A stretch of DNA of 64,000 nucleotides from Lepisosteus oculatus (lineage: Eukaryota; Chordata; Actinopteri; Semionotiformes; Lepisosteidae), in contig NC_090716.1 of the NCBI RefSeq assembly GCF_040954835.1, positions 7,890,775 through 7,954,774 of the forward strand. The letters run 5' to 3'. Position numbers and translations under genes: made by a program. Below are positions 14,701 to 26,885 of this stretch, in pieces. The number at the start of each line of letters is the position of its first letter. Positions within the stretch are counted from its first letter, which is position 1. Under the pieces are notes generated by a model, which was given only the letters and a program-made list of their open reading frames with translations, made no database searches and was not told the DNA's origin.

Positions 14701-17700
14701 CGTCAGCCACTCACAGGTTTATTCTTCCAGTCAGTCAGAGAAGTTGCCTTCTTTATATAAAACTCTTACTTCTTTCTCTGGCCAATCAGAAAACCTGACT
14801 TCTGCGAGTCAGACGCTTAGTTACTCTTCCAGTCAGCAGCAGGTGTTGTCTACAGTTGGACATAATGAAGAATACGTGGTTCAGGCACAGGATCTGTGCT
14901 CGGTTAACCCATCTCAAAGCTATTCTTCCAGCCACTCTCAGGGTATGCCTACTGTGAGCTATTCTGCACAGTCCCAGGGTCTTTCGTCCGTTAGCCCCTC
15001 ACAGAGCTATGCTTCAGGACAATCACTTACTCTGACCTCACAGTCCCTCTCCTTCTCTTCCACTCGTGCCCAAAATTTGCCAGCCTCGAGCCCTACCCAG
15101 AACTATATGCTAATGCATTCTTCGCCCAGCAGCCAGACAAAAAACGGATCACCGCCACAATCTCAGAAGTACCTGCCTCCAGTCCAGTCGCCTAGTTTTA
15201 CATCCTCCTCCCATTCCCAGGCCTTACCGAACAACAGACCATCAGCTGACCTAAAGCCATCCTATGGTAAAAGAAAATCAGACTCAAATTTGTTTGTCCC
15301 CTCTAAGCAGGAAGAAGATGAATTTCCCATTCAGGACCTGCAGGCTTTGCAGCAGGCCTCTCTTGAGGCTTCAGCCCAGACACTTGCAGAAAGCGCAATA
15401 GGAGACCAAACTACACCATATATTGTCTCAAAGACAGATGACCGGTACAATTCACAGAGTGTAATCCGGAGTAATTCACGGCCTGAAGATCAGATGGTTG
15501 GCCTTACACTTCAGGAATCTAAAAAAGGAGATAGGATGACTTCAATGAGCCACCATGGGCAACATATTGTAGGTGCCAACAATCGAGTAAGTCAAGACAT
15601 TAAGAAAAATTCAAATTTAACACAACCGGCACACATTACCATAAGTGCTGAAGATTTAAAGCAGCACTCATTGTTGCATAAGGTACCAGACTCCAGATCA
15701 CAGAACCATCAGGCACAAGTTATCAGTGCTCAGCAACAACAACAGGGTCAGAATCATGCCACACGACAAGCCCAACACATACGTCTGCCAAGTGCTCAGG
15801 TGCTTCTGGAGCCCTCCCGAGATTTGCAGATGATTTTTCTCCAACAGTCTTTACTGCACTCGGGCATTGATCCTTCTAAGATATCATCCCAGATGCAGCA
15901 GATTCCAGCCCAATATCTACAGATGGATGATCAGATTATTAACTCCAATGGTGGGCCAAATCAGTCACACCAGATTCTTTCTCCCAGCTCAGAGGTCTTG
16001 AAGATGGATGTTACAGAGTCTTCAAAATCGCTACAGCAGCATTTGTCTCCAAAAGATAATTATAGCCAACCAAGTCAGCATGAATCTAAGCACCACTTTG
16101 CTCTCAGTTCCATCTGTTTTCCCGATTCAATGTTGCTGGCAGATGAGAGGAACATCCTTTCCAACGTGGACGATATTTTAGCTGCCACTGCTGCAGCATG
16201 TGGGGTTACTCCTCAGGATTTTGTCAAACCAAACTCCTCAGAAGGTGAAATCCCTTCGCTTGCAAGCCCAGCTGACTCAAAGACTCCTTTTCAGGTTGTC
16301 GAGGCAAGGCATGTTTCTCCCAGTTTCACCTCCCAGCATTCTGGTGTTGCCAACCCACAGAATATGAGCATGGCTCTAAATGGTGGGCAGTTAAATATGG
16401 GTATGCACTCAGTGTCAGCGGTGCAGCCCAAGGCTTCAGGCCTTGAGCACCAGGGGCTGCAAGATTCAAACATACAGCCTGGGTTGACCGCTCCATCAGC
16501 TAACTCTAGGCACGAGGTTGGCGATAGGAATGTGTCATCTGTACAAAAGTCAAGAGGCACGAACCACGAGTCAGAAGAGGAAAATGAGGATGTGCCCGAT
16601 GATGAGGCTCTGAACCATAACGATCCTGACTTCATTCCCAGTGGCAGGAGCATAAGCGATGAAAGTGCTGCATCAGAAAATGAATTTAATTTAGCCAATG
16701 AGGAGTATGACCCTACTGGGCTCCTGAACAAGGCAAAATCACAGATGGAGCAAAGGGGCAAAGCTCAGGTACAGCCTCGAGGGCGAATGAACAGCAAGAA
16801 TGATGAGACGATACTGGAGTTTTCTCCCGACGGGCTTCCAAAGAAAAAAAACAAGACTAAGGGGTCAGGGAAGCCGACCGCAGAGGATGAAAACGGCAAC
16901 GCGAAGCCGATGAAACGAAGCGGCCAGGGCAAGCGACAGAACTCCAGGGGAAGCGACACCAATTCGCCTTCCACCTCCGACAGCTGCTATGACAGCTACC
17001 AGCACCAGGAGAGAATACGACAAAAAATTCGGGAGGTTGAGGAAAAGCAGCCAGAGGTCAAAACTGGATTCATAGGTTCATTTTTAGACTTTTTAAAATC
17101 GGGACCTAAGCAGCAGTTTTCGTCTCCTCCGATACGAATGCCCAATCGCACAAGAAAGCCACCTGTGGCTTCCATACGGCCCCCTTATCCTCTTCCCTTG
17201 CCTGTGAAGCCTCAGCCTCTAGCAACACCGTTGATTTCTCCAGAGCCTGATAGCATAAGTCCTTCCAAGAGACTTGATGATGAGCTCAAGAAGAACTTGG
17301 AAACACTGCCGTCGTTTTCCTCTGACGAAGATGACTCTGTTGGAAAGAACCAGGACCTTCAGAAGAGCATATCCTCTGCGCTTTCTGCATTGGATGAGCC
17401 CTCTGAGAAAAAGATCAAGTCAGGTAACTAAGACTAGATCCATCATTGGCCGAAATTAAGCAAGCAAAGGGGACTCCTTCAACTCTTTTAGTGGAATGCA
17501 CTTCCATCCTCTTAATAGTTAGAAACTAAGTATTAAAACTGCTCCCATCATACAGATTTTAAAAATGTAATTTGTAGTGTATATTACTCTGGTGTGCATG
17601 GTAACTTGTTGTTCATTTGGATCTGAATAAAAATAACACTCTCTGTAAATGCTCACACACTTTTCTTATTGTAAATCGACAGAAGCTGCAGAGACGAATC

Positions 17701-20700
17701 TTCTAGGTGCTGTAATAAAGCAAGAACAATCTCCAAGTATGCCTTCCTCCGTCTTCAAGTCCCAGGAACCTCCAGCTGCCGCAACTGAATCGCCAACACA
17801 AGATGAGCTTCAGGACGTTCCCTCTGACCAGCTAGCGGTCAAACTGACATCGGTGGCTATTGAGGGCTTGACGGACGAAGATCAGTCAGACAGCGGAGGG
17901 GAGGGAATGTACAGGGAGCGAGATGAATTTGTTGTGAAGATTGAGGATATCGAATGCCTAAAGGTACTGTACATGCAGCTTGTGATTGCTGTAATGGCAA
18001 CTGCTTTTCAGGGCGCTTTAAGAACTTAAAGCTGTCAGTGAATGGACGGCCATATTTCTGTCCCCCAGTGATTCCTGATCTGATTCATTTTTTGTATATG
18101 TTACTATATTTTTCACATGGCATAATTTTCCCCACAAGAAGAGATGTCTCTCACTAGGCAGTCTGAAAAAACTTGTGTATTTGTTTCAACATGAATTCCG
18201 GAAAGAGTTCTGTTGAATTATGCTCATTTTTGTGAGGAAGTCTGTGCCCCAAGAGAGACATGTCTTAAATATGCACTTCTTCGCCCAATTGCTTTCTACC
18301 ACTTTTTCAGCAGACGTTTTTAAGCTTCATAGAAAAAAAGGAAATATGTAAGCAGAATGATGAGTGAGTTTGTGACTTAAAATCCCAGATGCGTATATAT
18401 AGTTACAGCTTCGAGTGAAAGCTTACACATTGATTTTTGATTGATAGATCAGTTTTTGTGCTTTATTAAAAATAATTAAAAATTCGACATTAGTAGCAGG
18501 TTTTTGTTGACTGTGGGGTAACAGTTTTACTATCAGAAAAACAGTCTACTTTGCCCCCTTCAAAACAGATAATTTAGACGTTTTTTTAAACACGTGTCTT
18601 TCACTCTGATTACAATAATTTAATTTACAGGAATACTATCAAGTCCTTCATTAGGATTTATCTGAATTGGAAAAATCCTTTATTTCCTTGTTAAATGTTG
18701 TCAATTTGCATTAAACAGGAGATGTAAATCTTATTGTTTACTTGTCACCGCTTGCTGTGGGAGGGTTCAGGGAATTCTCTTCAGAATTAATCCAAACTCC
18801 TTGAAATGTATACATGTTTATGAATGAGTCAGTGTAGCAAGAAATAAGGAAATAAAACGTCTGCTAACACTTCTTCCCACGTAATCTGCTTTAATGTTGG
18901 TCAGACGTAGGCTTTCCACTCCCTGGGGAATTCCATGACCAGAAGTTTCGACGGAATCACTTGGATTCTCTGGAATCCATAAACATTTTTGAAAACTAAA
19001 TTGTTTTGCAACTATATAACCTAAACAATGTTATATTAAAAAACACAATCTAATATATTAGTAATGCATAGTATTTTAACTGATTTGATTGCAGATAACA
19101 GACCCTGCATAAAGCCGAGTCCACAGAATTCCTCAGGGTGCCATTTTCCGTGTCCTCTTAAAATAGGGAGACTGTTGACCTTTTTCTTCTATCTAACAGA
19201 TAACACTAAGAGCAGGAAGGGAGCCACCAGCCATTTGGAAGGTGCAAAAGGCGTTGCTGCAGAAATTTGTACCTGAACTGAGAGACGGAAACCGAGTTTT
19301 TTCAGCCACCAATAGTGTAAGTGTGGTGTGTTATCGGCACATCAGGAGCGAGTGAATTCTTTACAAATGTGTAACAGTTCATCATGGTAAAGATGATCCT
19401 GACTCTGAACCAAATGAAGAGCTCCCCATTCTCACGCTGCCTCGTTATTAAGATGTATTATATGTTGAGAATTTCAGAAGGCAGTTACCTAATTCTGGTT
19501 TTTTTCCCCTTTCCGCAGTATCTTGGGTACTTTGGAGATGCAAAAACCAAGTATAGGAGAGTGTACGTGAAGTTTATTGACACTGTGAATAAGAGAGAGT
19601 ACGTCAGGGTCTGCAACAGAAAGCCAAGGTGCAAACCAATGCATTCAGTGAGGTATGAAAGTCAAAGAGAACATTGTGTCCGCCATGCTTGCCTGCTCTT
19701 ATTTTAATCACCCATAGCTTGTAGCTGGAAGATGAAAGATGTAAGATTTGATGTCATTCACAACCCTGACAGGTGTTAAACCCCACCAGCCTTTGGTAAT
19801 GCCCATGTGTCATTTAGGAGCAGGTGGGATTTTCAGTGGGTGGATTATCCTCAATCCTGAAATGGACTTTCGATTGGATATTTTAAATCCTCAAACTGCC
19901 AGCATTAACAAATCTGGCACATCCACTGTAAAACAAGCTGTTCTGTCCCTCCTGCCCCAAGTCTTTTTTTCTTTGTTTTAAATTAATCTAAAAGAATGAT
20001 GCACCAGTGCCTCAGATTATATTGTTCTATCTTGGGTAATGAGCACACCTTTTTTCTTCCCTGCTGCTCTTCTCAGGGGCGGCCAGTCCAAATCGGTGCT
20101 CAGCAGCAGATCGGTTTCTGCCCCGGCCTCCGATCAAGCGGCCCCCAAGCCCACCTCGAGCAAAGGCTCCGCGGCCAAGCCCAAGGCAAAACAGCCGAAG
20201 GTCAAGGCGGAGCCGCCACCCAAAAAGCGGAAAAAATGGAAGGAGGAGTTTTCCTCATCCCCCTCCGAGTCTTCTCCTGAAGCCGTCAGCGAAGACGACG
20301 GTGAGTCGTCACAGTGCTGCTTCTCCCACCAGCTTCGCTCAGCTCCTCTCTTTTCTGTTTTTTTTGAGCGCTGAATCCTGAGGGATTCCGGGATCCTCTG
20401 GATTTTTCTTTTCTTCCTGCTTTAATAAAGAAATTCTTGTTAGTTTTTTTTGTCAAGTGTACGTGTCTTTTTTTTTGTGGTCTCTGTGATGAATATGGAC
20501 TGCTCGATTCAGTAAGGCCTTTAATTCTGGAAGAAAAGAGTTCCCATTACACATTTTCTTAATTGTTAAAGTGAAAGGACTGTTGTGTCAGGGCATAAGT
20601 GCCAAGTAAAAGAGAATTTATCTAATCTTGAAGGCTCTGAATTTACTGCCTCTACCCAGCTGCTTTTAATGTTGGAAACAATGTCTCCTGATATTTGTTT

Positions 20701-23310
20701 TTCAGAGTTTACTCCTCCAGTTCCCTTCGCTACTCGTTTTTTGAACACCAGGACCATGAAAGAGACTTTCAAAAGCTATGTGGAGCTGTTAATCAGTGTC
20801 GCGCTGGACGCTGATATGATGGAAGCACTGGAAAAAGAGAGCGGTGAGCACCGATTATGAGAGAGCATGACATTTGTTTTAAGTTCTCAGACTTGGAAGG
20901 TTTATTCAAAACTAAATCTGCTTGTAATGTCCAAGATGTACAAAGAAAACTAATAACTTTTGGACTTGTAGTTTTGTAAGGAAAGTAATTTCTTTGGGTT
21001 AGAAATATTTAATGTATCTTAATTTTATGTTACCTTGCAAGTCCAGTTTGTGTGATGGGGAGAACATTAATGAATGACTTTGGATTAATAATGTCAAGTG
21101 TTTGGCAGAAAATACATCTCTGTGGAATGACATTGAACCAGTGGACATTTCCATAAAGTTACTTTCAGACTATCTGACTTATTTTTCTCTGAATGTTCTT
21201 CAGATGAACTGCTTCTTCCACACATGAAAAGAGTTGATGGTATGATCACTGATAACAGAAGGAGACTGCTTCCCAAACTTCGAGTTGGACAGCTGTTCAA
21301 GGTATTGAATTTTGAAATTCGGAAAACTCCGGAGTGGACTGGAGTTGAACATTCGTTTTCTGCCATTTCATAAGCCTTTAGCATACATTTATTCCAAATT
21401 AGAATGCCAAACATGGATAACTTTGTGCTCTTGTGCTGTTTCTCTTTCAGAATGCATTGGACAGCTTTCCAGAATTATCAGTAGTAACGGACATGAAAAA
21501 GGATGGAGAAACTTCTTCATTTAAAGTCCGATTAAGTGGGAAAGCTTACAACAAGAAAACTCTTAGGCCAACCAAAACCTCCAGCAAATTACCACTAGTA
21601 AGTCATGTACAGTTTACTAAAGTAAGTTATAAACACTTCATTTCAAGTTTATAAAATAACCTTATAGAAGCTTGGAAATATTTTCAGAACAATTTTCAGA
21701 AACTGAGAGTTAAATACAATTTCCTCTAATTCTTGTTTCCTGAAAACCAGATATATACTGGTAACATACCTTAGTTATATTATGTGTCCGTGAAATCCAA
21801 ATGTTTTAGGAAAGCCTTTAGTTTTTATATAGCTTTCACAGGCTAACTTTTTTTCCAGAAACATCTACAATTCAACCAATGTGGAAGGGACTGCAAATGT
21901 CTGATTGTCACTAAACATAAAATGTATTTTAGGTCAGGTTGTAATTTAAAAGATAAAAGCTGTAAAAAGATTGCAAAAGGGCAAGAATTTCAACACGTGA
22001 CACATTAAAAGCTACTAAAAGCTTTTCAAATCTATGCTGCACCGTGTAATGTTGTGACCAGCTTTTGTCTTGATATGCAAGAGAGAACAAAGGAAAAATA
22101 AAATTGACCACTAGGTGGTGTCTATGATAAGCAATGAAGCCCCTGTTTTTAATTTGTTTTCCTACCAGTGAAAATGACAAATTGCCCAAGCACCGCTTAC
22201 TGTAATTTAGCGTTTAATTACACTAAATTATGTTTGTATTCTACACAATACTTGAGGGATGATTTTTATGTGTTTACAACTTAATTTCTTGGCCTTAATA
22301 TTTTTTCCCTTAACATGCCAGCTTTTTCCTAGCCTAGGGAACAACAATTGCAAAAACAGTGCTCGCTTTGGAGTAGTTTTCACCACAGTGCATACAGAGC
22401 AGGATTCCGAAAGTAGTTTTTCTGAAGATCTTAGTAGGCACCAATAACCTCTCTATAAAATATTTCTTCAACCTGTTTTATAGGAATATACTGTGGACAA
22501 GGAAAAAACCCACTGGTTTTCATTATACCATTCACTCCAACATTACAAATATCACACGTACCTTATGTGTAAAGATGAGGTAAGTATAGTGTTCTTTTTC
22601 CTTGAGGTATTTGCCCAGAAGAAAAACTGGAAAGATTTTTTTTTATTCTTTTTAGACATCACTTCATATTCATATCAAAGGTTTTTTTCCTTGCCACTTT
22701 TATGCTATGTGGAATTGTAGGGAAAATCTGCTGCAAACACTGCTGTGCTTCAGTGTCTTTGTTTTCCCTGGAGGTAATTGGAATTTTAAACATTTTAGAT
22801 TTTTGCATGTATTTTATGTTGATGTTTCTATTCTCTTTACAAAAGCATGGACACGTAACCCCAAAATGTCATATTTTCCATGTCCTTCTTGGATAAAATG
22901 ATTTTCTAATTTATAGCATTTAGTCTATAAAAGTTCATGACAATTACAAACACTGGGTGTACTCTTGCAATGTTAGTGGATTTTTGTTAATTGCAGCAGT
23001 GATTATTAGCTTTAGGGATAAGGCTGTGAACATATACCTTTTTTTAAAAGGGTACAATTTTGCACATTCTGGAAAGGTATGTTCTGAGCAGTTGACCAGT
23101 GTAGTTCTATCTTCCTTTTGCCTTTTTTGAAAGCGAGTCAAATCTATTGCACGTTTCTTTCCCCAGATTGCAGCGCTTCAGAAACAGAGCGAGGAGGATC
23201 TGGGGCAGGAGGAGACTGTACAGCTCTGTATGAAAAATGCTAGATGGGTAGAAAGTCTCTTTGAAAAGTTTGGTGAACTTCTGACACAAGTACAGCAGAC
23301 CTGTTTATAG
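5797..23310 (+). CDS. qser1: QSER1, glutamine- and serine-rich protein 1 (complete, 13 coding exons)
   Basis: Coding exons: 5797-5903, 12578-12681, 13332-13493, 13731-17423, 17683-17963, 19200-19316, 19519-19652, 20077-20300, 20706-20843, 21204-21301, 21451-21597, 22484-22579, 23167-23310 (stop TAG). All junctions are GT-AG and all phases close, giving about 1,814 aa; human is about 1,735. The N-terminus [15 protein letters not shown] matches the QSER1/PRR12 family start; either ATG (5797 or 5800) could be used. Residues ~125-1355 are Ser/Gln-rich and disordered. The C-terminal third carries the conserved [17 protein letters not shown] and [12 protein letters not shown] blocks, a basic KKRKKW nuclear-localisation-like stretch, and [12 protein letters not shown]. 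Human QSER1 is reported to act with TET1 in guarding DNA-methylation valleys from DNMT3. Assignment to QSER1 rather than its paralogue PRR12 rests on sequence and on the DEPDC7-TCP11L1-CSTF3 neighbours. Confidence 0.97.
5904..12577 (+). other. QSER1 intron 1 (6.7 kb)
   Basis: The longest intron in the gene. I see no exon of another gene. The 141-codon open frame at 6805-7230 has no recognisable domain, and the small ORFs near 8.5 and 9.8 kb look like chance. A CpG-bearing patch at about 6,600-6,680 contains GC-box/KLF-like (GGCGTGGCC), forkhead-like (TTGTTTGTCAACA) and ATAAAAGG sequences and may be regulatory. Confidence 0.4.
12815..13135 (+). mobile_element. CR1-like LINE 3'-end remnant
   Basis: In QSER1 intron 2. 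The sequence runs GTACAGTTTTGGTCACC...CTACAAAAAA, then TCTGGAATCTGTTTATAGAAATGTGGCCAGG, AAAGTATTGACAAAGTC, GGGGACACAAGTGGAAACTGG and GCATTTAAATATGAGAATAGGAGGCAC. This is the order of motifs in the 3' part of CR1-type LINEs as I remember it ([10 protein letters not shown].., RATRL, GIDKV, RGHKWKL, FFSHRV). It is diverged and non-functional. Confidence 0.6.
13731..17423 (+). other. qser1: QSER1 giant exon 4 (Gln/Ser-rich region)
   Basis: A 3,693-bp exon bounded by acceptor CCTCCGTTAG and donor TCAG|GTAACT, entered and left in phase 1. The first third is family-conserved ([43 protein letters not shown]). The middle (about residues 280-520 of the protein) consists of degenerate tandem units of the form SQ.YSSSxSQ. 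The last part is acidic then basic, with SDEDDS and PKKKNK stretches. If the intron is retained, translation ends two codons after the donor at TAA (17429-17431). Confidence 0.9.
22108..22120 (+). promoter_or_regulatory. CTCF-like motif in QSER1 intron 11
   Basis: CCACTAGGTGGTG is close to the CTCF core (CCASYAGRKGGCR) in forward orientation. This is a motif match by eye only; occupancy is unknown. Confidence 0.35.
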
Positions 23311-24100
23311 CAGGACGGGGGGGTGGGTGGAAGAGAACTTGGTTGTTCTTTCGAAGTCACGTTTTAAAATAAACACTTGTGAAGCACTAATGATGTACAA
23401 TACAGATATAATGAAATGTAATGTTGGCATTCTGCAATGCCAGGCAAGCTCTTATAAGTGGGCATTTTCGCTTCAATAATGGATATGCTGCACATGGTGC
23501 TGAAGAACAGAGTTTGCCGTTGCTCTGTTTAATATGAGAAGTCATGTATTTTATGCTGGCCAACATTTTTGAAAAAATAAATTTTCTACTTTGTAATCCT
23601 TTTTCGGTAACATGCTTTTTTTGTAGGACATGTGTGACAGATCAAGTGGCAAAACAAGCCCTAGGTATGAACCGATTTACTAGCATAGGAATCAAAACAC
23701 TTTAAATCAGAAAAGAAACGCTTTAATATTTTTTTGCCTCTAGACAGTCATTAAGAAATAATTATAAAATGGTGGGGGTAATTATATACAGTATAAATAT
23801 ATATTAAAACATCCATTTCTATAATGGAGCGCCAAATTTATATAGAATATTGTAAATTTTGTAAAGAGAGCCAGTGTGTCATTACATTCTTTTAAAGAAA
23901 GAAATTGACATAATATAGAAAACAACTTTTTTGCTTTAAAGACTCCTTTTATTATAACAATGGTTATAAGTCTGAACACGGAGTTGGTGCAATCCTAATA
24001 CTGCTTTTTGTGACATATTTTATTGTAATGAAATGCAATGACCTTAACTATTTTCTCTGTTTGAATAAAAGCGAAAAGAATTTGCCTTTATACTGTTTTC
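23311..24100 (+). promoter_or_regulatory. qser1: QSER1 3' UTR with several poly(A) signals
   Basis: After the stop at 23310 there are AATAAA hexamers at 23368-23373, 23576-23581 and 24064-24069 in AT-rich, ORF-free sequence, suggesting alternative 3' ends. The real end cannot be set from sequence alone. Confidence 0.55.
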
Positions 24101-24599
24101 TTTACAAATGTACATTTTATCTCACTAATAGTTGTATTTTTCACAGAAGAAAATATTGTGGTTGAATTTGTTTCATGTATCTTTGTAATACACTTTTCAT
24201 GGATTCAAGAAAAAAATCCCTATACATTTATATGTTGATTACATATTGTATACTATATATCTTGAGGTAATCGCCTTTCTTTGTTAATACAAGTTTGCTT
24301 CAATGTTAACCAGAATATGCATACAGTATTTGACTAGTTTTGCTTTTCAAGTGTAGCTGTGTTACACACTGCAATTATTTTCTGATACATGAAAATAAAT
24401 TTCCTACTAAACGAGGACACTGAGGTTGTGGTTGTTTGTCCAGATCCTCTCAGTAGTATTTGAAGGTATTGGACTTTGTCAGCTTCATCGCATTCTAGAT
24501 GACTTATCCTGCTGGTCCCATGTGAGACAGGAGCCCTGTCTTGCGCTGTGGAGTGTGCCACACCTTGTGTAAGCCTGAGATCTTCCAGTTCAGTCACCA

Positions 24600-25620
24600 C
24601 AGCCCTGCTCCATGTTGTTTTTCTTCTGCCCTGTTTACGTCACTCAGCTGGTGACCAGCCTAGAGAAACCTTTGGTGTTCGATCTTGGAACATTCTTAGT
24701 ATGTTTTTGAGACCAGCGAGTCTTAATCTGAATGACAGTGCTTCTTGTCTCCAAGTCCAGAAATCCAGTCTTCTTGTACAGGTCCTCATTAGAAATTTCA
24801 TTTAGCCAGTAGATGTTACAAGTCTTGCAACCATAATGGCAACCAATGGTCGCCAACCATTATGAGCAACTTTGGTTGACATGTTATGTCTTGGTGCAGC
24901 TGTCATTTGGAAAATTAGACATAGTTCTCATTCTGGTCTTAAGACTGCATGTTTTGACCTTCCAGCTGGTACAGAATCTGCCAAGAGCAACTTAAGCTTT
25001 GTTCAGTCTGGCTTTGATGTTCTTCTTGGCATTGTTGACATTACTAATAAAGCTACCAAAGAAGTTAGATTCCTCAACATACCCCTACCACTTCTGCTTC
25101 AATGGTAATTGGGGATGTTGTTGATTTATGCTCATGCTCATGTCTCATGTTTTTTTCTTTTTTGTGTGCAGACCAGTCTATTTTTCCTACAAGCCTATTA
25201 GGTCAGACTTATCCTGGAGATGGGTGTAGTTTGAAGAGATGATAGCAGAATCGGGAGCAAAATTAAGGACTTCTAAAAGTAAAGAGGTTGTGCTTCTGTG
25301 TTCCACCGGGACGGTCTCATGATTGCTGCATAACCCAACCAATGGTGAGAAGAAATAAAGGCGGGGGCATGAGATGCAGGCCTGCTGCAGTCAAGACATC
25401 ACTTGAAACCAATCCAACATGGCTGATGTTTGTAGATTTGCGCATAGAGGCTGACAGTCTTACTTGGAATTCCGTAGATTTGGAGAATCATCCACCAGCT
25501 GTCACAGTGTACAGTCAAACTTCTTTCTGTAAATCTGATGTAGAAGTGTGAATTCCATTTCAGACTCCATGCTCTATAATGTTTCACTGTACGAGCAGCT
25601 AGCCTGTACATTCTCTGTCT
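24600..25620 (-). mobile_element. Degenerate non-LTR retrotransposon (LINE) ORF2 fragments
   Basis: Minus-strand pieces appear in the expected order. A reverse-transcriptase stretch with YGIPSKTVSLYAQIYK lies around 25,410-25,500. A NIKARLNKA stretch is near 24,990-25,040. A C-terminal stretch YGCKTCNIYWLNEISNEDLY lies around 24,740-24,850, matching the LINE pattern 'YGCETW ... NEELYRR'. Stops and frameshifts interrupt it, and much sequence between the motifs is missing. The clade cannot be named with confidence. It fills much of the QSER1 to CECR2-like intergenic space. Confidence 0.6.
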
Positions 25621-26885
25621 GCTTAAAACCTGCTTGCTCTTTGCCTAATCTTGGAATTAGGGGTCCCAAAAGTGCTCTCGGGGAGATTGTTCCACAGATT
25701 TTGTCAGGGGTGGACAAGAGCATGACTCCTTCCCAGTGGTTGCTTCTCGCCCAGAATGCCAGAAAGAGAGCTTTCACACCGGTCTTCTGGAATTACGTCA
25801 TTCACTATTAACGTGTATGGCATCTGTGATAGCACTTGCTTCCAAACTGCTCTTCTGCAGGGAGTGAATTCCAGCGACTTGGACGTGTTTTTCTAAAACA
25901 AAAAGTAATGCAAAAAGTCCAACCCTTAATTTAATTTCTCAGGTGGGACACTCACTATTTTATCACCTAACCACAAACAACCCATCGTATCGATCTTAGT
26001 TTAGAGATCTGAATGAAAACATGCAGTGCTGCTGTAAATCTTTGAAATTAATCTCATTCCATCTTCCTCTTACACCGAAAACATTCCTTTTCCTTCTGAT
26101 TTGTAATGAATTGTTTAATCCTAACATTTACTATGCATACCTGCTCATGTAAATCAGACATAGCTGCTCTTTTTCATTATTGCTGAAGAGAACGATTATA
26201 CAATTGTCAATGTAAACAACACAAAAAGGCGTACAGTACTGCAATAGGAGTGTATACAAAATACTGGAGACTGCTAAATTGATGCAATTTAAGATTGAGG
26301 TAGGTCACGGACTACTATGTTTTAGGCTATATGCATATCTGTAATAAAAGTACAAGAATTTAGCGGTTGTTTTCTAAACACATTTTAAATTTCTCTAATG
26401 TTTCGGGAACGTTGAAGCTGTTTCATAAGATGCGCTTCTTAATATTTCGAATTCTATGGATTCCGATGTCTTATCCAGTAAGAAATGATGCATTTACTAA
26501 TGGTTTACAATTGCAAACGAATAGTTAAACAAATATATTTTTGGCAACGTTTGTGGCGAAAAGACGAATTTCTAATGCAAGAAATTGTATAGGGCTAATA
26601 AAGTGATGTTATGTTATGTAAAACGTTTCGTGGGTTTTGTACATTTATCAGTTTTTGGACGGGGTGAAGATAAAGTCTAAGAATCACTGTATTTTTGAAA
26701 AGCTAAAATCCTTACGGAAAACCTGTGCGTCTTGGCGACTTTAGGAATAAACGCCACACGACTTTTCTGCGCGACTGCTGTATCGTGACTTTCGGTTCGG
26801 TTGCTGTGGCATCCGAATTCCGTTATCTGGTTTGAAGTAATACTTGTCGTTAAACAAACGACAAACGAGAGAAAGAGAGAAAGAC
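25620..26885. other. Intergenic sequence and probable promoter of the CECR2-like gene
   Basis: From 25,620 to about 26,690 I recognise nothing. The last ~190 bp (26,700-26,885) is comparatively rich in CpG (TTGGCGAC, TGCGCGACTG, TATCGTGACTTTCGGTTCGG) immediately upstream of the start codon, consistent with a CpG-type promoter and short 5' UTR. Confidence 0.4.

Noticed and set aside
16291-16761. 156-codon minus-strand ORF
   Set aside because: Antisense shadow of the QSER1 giant exon, which has clear homology on the plus strand.
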